Shown here: piece by piece, positions 60,462 to 64,000 of the stretch | Layout of the letters: each line of letters begins with the position of its first letter | Numbering within the stretch: position 1 is the first letter of the stretch | Origin: Salegentibacter salarius | Lineage (GTDB): Bacteria > Bacteroidota > Bacteroidia > Flavobacteriales > Flavobacteriaceae | Reading direction: 5' to 3' | Length of the DNA: 64,000 bases | Assembly (NCBI RefSeq): GCF_900168265.1 | Contig: NZ_FVZF01000003.1 | Coordinates: 124,001 to 188,000 of the forward strand | The notes under the pieces: model-generated | The model's input: only the letters and a program-made list of their open reading frames with translations | The model's database searches: none | Told to the model about the DNA's origin: nothing | Program-made: the position numbers and the translations under genes

Positions 60462-62522
60462 CTATTCTTGAAAATCTTCAGCTGAAACTCCTTCATTAAC
60501 AAGGATTTCAGTAACATCAAATTCAAATGTTTGTGGGCCCGCAGCCTGAGTCATTTTAAAAGGGAATTTAACTCCTTTTACTTCCTGGTAATCGCTGTAT
60601 CCTGTAGGAATAGACATTGTTTGTCCGGCCTGGGATACGGTTTTTACCGTTTGCATTTTTAAACCACTTTCTACGTTGTAGTAAGCTTTGTAGTTATCGT
60701 TAAGTGCAACAACATAAGCATCTGTACCTTCAACAGTTTCAATTCCTTCTAAAGTTGCATCTCCAACCTGAAGTTCTGGGAATGGATTAGCATCTATTTT
60801 AGCGGTTTTAATTTGATCTTCGTTGTAAGGGATCTTTTGACCTTGTACTACCATAAATCCGGAATCATCATTAAGTACTTGTTTGCTCATAACATTACCG
60901 CCAACAGAAACTTCCTGGTTTAACTTATTATCCATAGTTCTCTTTAGGGTTAGGTTTAGGGCCATTCCCTGTACACTAGCTTCGGCTTTCATAACTACAC
61001 TTTCCACATCTTCAACAGCATCACGTCCGCCAACAGCTTCAATATAATTTTCGTAAACTTTTTCTACGGTAACTGAGGCGTCAACTTCTTTAGCTTTTGG
61101 TTTTTCAACTTCCTCACCAAGTTTGTTGTAATATTTAACCGGAATTGTTTTCCCGTTAAATTCAACTTTTTCAAGGTTTTCAGCAATTTCTGAAGCTTTA
61201 CCTGCAACTACAATTCTCATATTATCGGTTTGATAATATTTGTTGGCTACACGTTGAATATCATCTGCAGTAACTGCATTTATTTTTTCAAGGAAAGTTT
61301 CGTAAAAATCATCCTCAAGATCGTTCGTTTTGATATTAAGCGCATAATTAGCGATGGTAGAAGGTTGTTCTAACCTTAATACGAAATCACCGGCGAATTT
61401 GCTTTTAGCGTTTTCCAGCATTTCAGCATCTACAGGCTCGGTTTTAATTCTTCTAATCTCTTTTAAAGATTCTACAATTGCGCTATCGGTTACCGCGTTT
61501 CTAACGCTTGCCTGTGCAACAAATCTTGAAGCATACTTGTCTGCCCCTGTGCTTGTTCTCGCTCCGTAAGTATAACCTTTGTCTTCACGAAGGTTCATAT
61601 TTAAGTAACTTCCAAAACTACCACCAAGAATTTGATTTGCCACCAATACAGGGAAGTAATCTTCATCTGCCATTTTTAAATCTATGGTATTTTGAAGCCT
61701 TAACTCACTCTGAACCGCGTTTGGCATATCAACTAAGTTGATCTGTGTTTCATTCACGTTAGCTACTTGAGGTAGCTCTTGCGCTGTTGGGGCACCGGCT
61801 TCCCAGCTTCCAAAATTTTTCTCAGCAAGTTTTTTTACATCAGAAGTCTTTACATCTCCAACTACAACAAGGTAAGCATTCGCAGGTTTGAAGTAATTCT
61901 TGTAAAAACCTTTTACGTCTTCCAGGGAAACTTTTTCAGTATTTTCTACCGTGGCAAACTCTCCGTAAGGGTGGTTAGCTCCATAGGCTAGAGCAGCACT
62001 TACACGGCTGGCGATAGAACCTACATCTTTATTGATAGATTTTAAGCTCTCAATTTGTTTGTTCTTTTCAGCTTCAAATTCTTCCTGGGTGAATTTTGGT
62101 TTTAAAGCTCCTTCAGCCATAAGTTCCATAACTCTAGGGAAAAACTTAGAAAGTGAGCTAGCATAAACGCTTTCTGATCCAAAATTAACATTGGCTCCTA
62201 GAAAGTCTATTTCTTCGTTAAAATCGTCCTTAGACATATTCTCGGTTCCTGTACCCAATAAAGAAGAAACCAAAGCAGCAGTAGCAGGTTTTTCTTCGGC
62301 GTGAGGTTTGTTGTCTATAATTAAGGAAGCAGAAACTCTTGGCAGTTTGTGGTTCTCTACTACTAGAACTTTTAAGCCGTTATTTAAAGTAAATTCATCT
62401 GGCTGGCCAAGATTGATCTTTGGAGCTGGACCTGGTTCCGGTTGTTTAGAACGGTCTACCTGCGCAATTGCCGCTGTGGTCAAAAAGCAAGCTATAAATA
62501 ATGTGATTATATTAAATTTCAT
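60462..62522 (-). CDS. M16-family peptidase homologue lacking the zinc motif, with C-terminal extension
   Basis: 686 residues. Signal peptide (about 1-20, AAIAQ) and the M16 fold in two halves, but the HxxEH site is replaced by ALVSSLLGTG, so it is the non-catalytic partner; the substrate-binding R/Y pair is present in EDKGYTYGARTS. Residues about 490-686 form a separate beta-rich domain (EKVYENYIEAVGGRDAV, GMALNLTLKRTMDNK, GYSDYQEVKGVKFPFKM) resembling periplasmic lipoprotein-carrier-like proteins. Operon with the catalytic partner, 17 bp gap. Confidence 0.93.
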   Translation of the reverse strand: MKFNIITLFIACFLTTAAIAQVDRSKQPEPGPAPKINLGQPDEFTLNNGLKVLVVENHKLPRVSASLIIDNKPHAEEKPATAALVSSLLGTGTENMSKDDFNEEIDFLGANVNFGSESVYASSLSKFFPRVMELMAEGALKPKFTQEEFEAEKNKQIESLKSINKDVGSIASRVSAALAYGANHPYGEFATVENTEKVSLEDVKGFYKNYFKPANAYLVVVGDVKTSDVKKLAEKNFGSWEAGAPTAQELPQVANVNETQINLVDMPNAVQSELRLQNTIDLKMADEDYFPVLVANQILGGSFGSYLNMNLREDKGYTYGARTSTGADKYASRFVAQASVRNAVTDSAIVESLKEIRRIKTEPVDAEMLENAKSKFAGDFVLRLEQPSTIANYALNIKTNDLEDDFYETFLEKINAVTADDIQRVANKYYQTDNMRIVVAGKASEIAENLEKVEFNGKTIPVKYYNKLGEEVEKPKAKEVDASVTVEKVYENYIEAVGGRDAVEDVESVVMKAEASVQGMALNLTLKRTMDNKLNQEVSVGGNVMSKQVLNDDSGFMVVQGQKIPYNEDQIKTAKIDANPFPELQVGDATLEGIETVEGTDAYVVALNDNYKAYYNVESGLKMQTVKTVSQAGQTMSIPTGYSDYQEVKGVKFPFKMTQAAGPQTFEFDVTEILVNEGVSAEDFQE

Positions 62523-62539
62523 TCTATATATATTTTATG

Positions 62540-63871
62540 TTATTCCTTTTCCTTTTCGCTTTCTGGAAGGTAATCTAATTCTAAACGTTGATTTTCGTTA
62601 AGATATTCGTTAGCAACTCTTTTAATATCCTCTCTGGTGATGTTTCTGTAGATTTCAATCTCTTCGTTAATTAAATCTGTATCCCCATAAAGAACGTTGT
62701 AAGATGCCAAAGAAGAAGCTATACCTTGTATGCTGCTGTTGGAATTCACAAAACGGTTCTCAAATTTATTCTGAAGTTTTTGATATTCTTTTTCTGAAAT
62801 CAACTCGTTTTGAAGTTTGTCAATCTCTTCATCCATTGAAGCGGCTAAAGTATCTAATGGAGTTTCTCCTAAAGCAAGAGCGCCCATAACATAAGTTCCG
62901 TAATCTTCCTGAGATCTTGGGAAAGCTAATACCTGAAGCGCGGTTTTTTCTTCGTCTACCATTTTCTTGTACATTCTGGAGCTTTTTCCGTCAGTAAGAA
63001 TAGAAGAGATCATATCAAGGATATAGGCATCTTTTTCTACCATAGAAGGCGTGCGGTAAACAAATAACTTTGCAGGAATTTGAATGTTACTGTCGTATTC
63101 TGTAGCTGTAATAGTTTCAGTAATTGGTTCTTCTTTAATAGAAACTCTTTCTACTTCATTTCCTTCAGGAATTTCAGCGAAATACTTCTCGATCATTTCT
63201 TTAGTTTCATCAATTTCAATATCACCGGCAACAACTAAAGTAGCGTTGTTTGGTCCGTAATATTTATCAAAGAAAGCTTTGAATTCATCTAGCTCTGCAG
63301 CATCAAGGTCTTCCATGGTGCCTATTACAGAGTTTTTGTAAGGATGCTTATCAAAAACATATTTGTTGATACCGGTAGAATAAATGATCTTCCCATAAGG
63401 AGCGTTGTCAATACGAGAGCGCTTTTCTTCTTTTACAACCTCATTCTGAGTTTCTACACCTACCTCGTTGATAACCGGGTGAAGCATTCTTTCAGACTCC
63501 ATCCATAAACCTAGTTCAAGGTTGTTAGAAGGAAAAGTCTCGTAATAATAAGTACGATCTTGCGTGGTGTTGGCATTGTTGCTACCACCATTAGCGGCAA
63601 CGATATCAAACCATTTTCCGCGTTCAATGTTCTCGGTACCTTCAAATAAAAGGTGTTCAAAGAAGTGGGCAAAGCCAGAGCGGCCTGTTTCTTCATCTTT
63701 AGCACCTACGTGGTACATCACTCCAACAGTAGCTACTGGCGCAGTGTTGTCCTGGTGTAAAATAACGTGTAATCCGTTGTCCAGGTTGTATTCGGTAAAT
63801 TCTACCTCCTGGGCAATTCCTGCTGCGCTACAAACTAATGCAAGGGCAGCCATCTTTAAGTTTTTAATCAT
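62540..63871 (-). CDS. M16-family zinc metallopeptidase (catalytic subunit)
   Basis: 443 residues. Signal peptide MIKNLKMAALALVCSAAGIA, then the M16 zinc site HFFEH at 69-73 with the downstream glutamate in NEVVKEEKRSR, GTMEDLDAAELDEFKAFFDKYYGPNNATLVVAGD and a second half-domain. Cleaves peptides in the periplasm. Upstream partner of the non-catalytic M16 protein. A TAATTTTG element on the minus strand at 63981-63988 may be its promoter. Confidence 0.97.
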   Translation of the reverse strand: MIKNLKMAALALVCSAAGIAQEVEFTEYNLDNGLHVILHQDNTAPVATVGVMYHVGAKDEETGRSGFAHFFEHLLFEGTENIERGKWFDIVAANGGSNNANTTQDRTYYYETFPSNNLELGLWMESERMLHPVINEVGVETQNEVVKEEKRSRIDNAPYGKIIYSTGINKYVFDKHPYKNSVIGTMEDLDAAELDEFKAFFDKYYGPNNATLVVAGDIEIDETKEMIEKYFAEIPEGNEVERVSIKEEPITETITATEYDSNIQIPAKLFVYRTPSMVEKDAYILDMISSILTDGKSSRMYKKMVDEEKTALQVLAFPRSQEDYGTYVMGALALGETPLDTLAASMDEEIDKLQNELISEKEYQKLQNKFENRFVNSNSSIQGIASSLASYNVLYGDTDLINEEIEIYRNITREDIKRVANEYLNENQRLELDYLPESEKEKE

Positions 63872-63980
63872 TTTTAAATAGATTTTTCATTAATGCAATG
63901 GATTAGTAATTGAAAGTCGTATTTTGTTACAAGATAGTTTCAGGAAAATGAAGAAATTATTGTAATTGTGCGAAAAGTGT

Positions 63981-63988
63981 CAAAATTA
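63981..63988 (-). promoter_or_regulatory. Possible -7 element TAATTTTG of the M16 peptidase operon
   Basis: TAATTTTG on the minus strand about 110 bases upstream of the ATG at 63871; weak because no -33 can be checked within the window. Confidence 0.3.
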
Positions 63989-64000
63989 ACAAGCTATTAA

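Overview
The window looks like chromosomal core DNA from a marine-type member of the Flavobacteriaceae (Bacteroidota). The evidence is the gliding-motility genes gldE and gldD, a secreted protein with a type IX secretion (T9SS) C-terminal domain, SusD-free but typical flavobacterial lipoproteins (DUF4270, Big_5 Ig-like), TAnnTTTG-type -7 promoter elements, A-rich translation starts without strong Shine-Dalgarno sites, low GC, and a monofunctional aspartokinase / acetyltransferase / class I fbp neighbourhood. The Gramella/Christiangramia-Salegentibacter group is my best guess, but the genus cannot be fixed from the sequence alone.

Layout. 1-3.9 kb: 5' part of aspartokinase, two tandem SSAT-like acetyltransferases, fbp and a TerB-like protein. 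4.0-9.3 kb: a ligase-associated DNA repair cluster (beta-lactamase-fold exonuclease, ATP-dependent ligase, Lhr-like helicase) without its usual phosphoesterase partner. 9.3-15.7 kb: DUF1440 protein, omega-amidase-like hydrolase, Ig-like lipoprotein, ComF-like phosphoribosyltransferase, a coiled-coil membrane protein and glycyl-tRNA synthetase. 15.8-23.4 kb: T9SS-exported protein, DinB-like protein, exonuclease III, OmpA lipoprotein, Tas-type aldo-keto reductase, M23 peptidase. 23.4-28.8 kb: a toxin-antitoxin pair with a frameshifted toxin, radA, an esterase-fold protein with an unusual nucleophile position, a flippase-like membrane protein, panD and panC. 28.9-35.4 kb: GT5-like protein, DUF4270 lipoprotein, glmS, atpD-atpC. 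35.4-36.7 kb: small HTH regulator and two DUF2975 membrane proteins. 36.9-42.7 kb: complete mrpABCDEFG cation/proton antiporter operon. 43.2-52.0 kb: biotin synthesis genes bioF, bioD, bioA, bioB interleaved with a DUF2007/zinc-ribbon gene, a SET-domain gene and a beta-ketoacyl synthase, followed by two tandem JmjC/cupin-like genes. 52.2-55.0 kb: recX, rng, a 29-codon mS38-like basic protein gene and an HU gene. 55.1-58.8 kb: mutY-ssb-gldE-gldD. 59.0-64.0 kb: DMT transporter, a frameshifted four-helix membrane protein and a pair of M16 peptidases.

No rRNA, tRNA, CRISPR array, transposase or phage gene was seen. What stands out besides the core genes is (i) several families of dispersed, hairpin-forming intergenic repeats, one of which has three copies and supplies the 3' ends of bioA and the TerB-like gene; (ii) three short genes on the minus strand that each appear broken by a single-base indel, two of them in homopolymers; (iii) the incomplete ligase-associated cluster; and (iv) a catalytically complete beta-ketoacyl synthase embedded among the biotin genes. 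I found no clear evidence of a wholly new multi-gene system; the items listed are the best leads.
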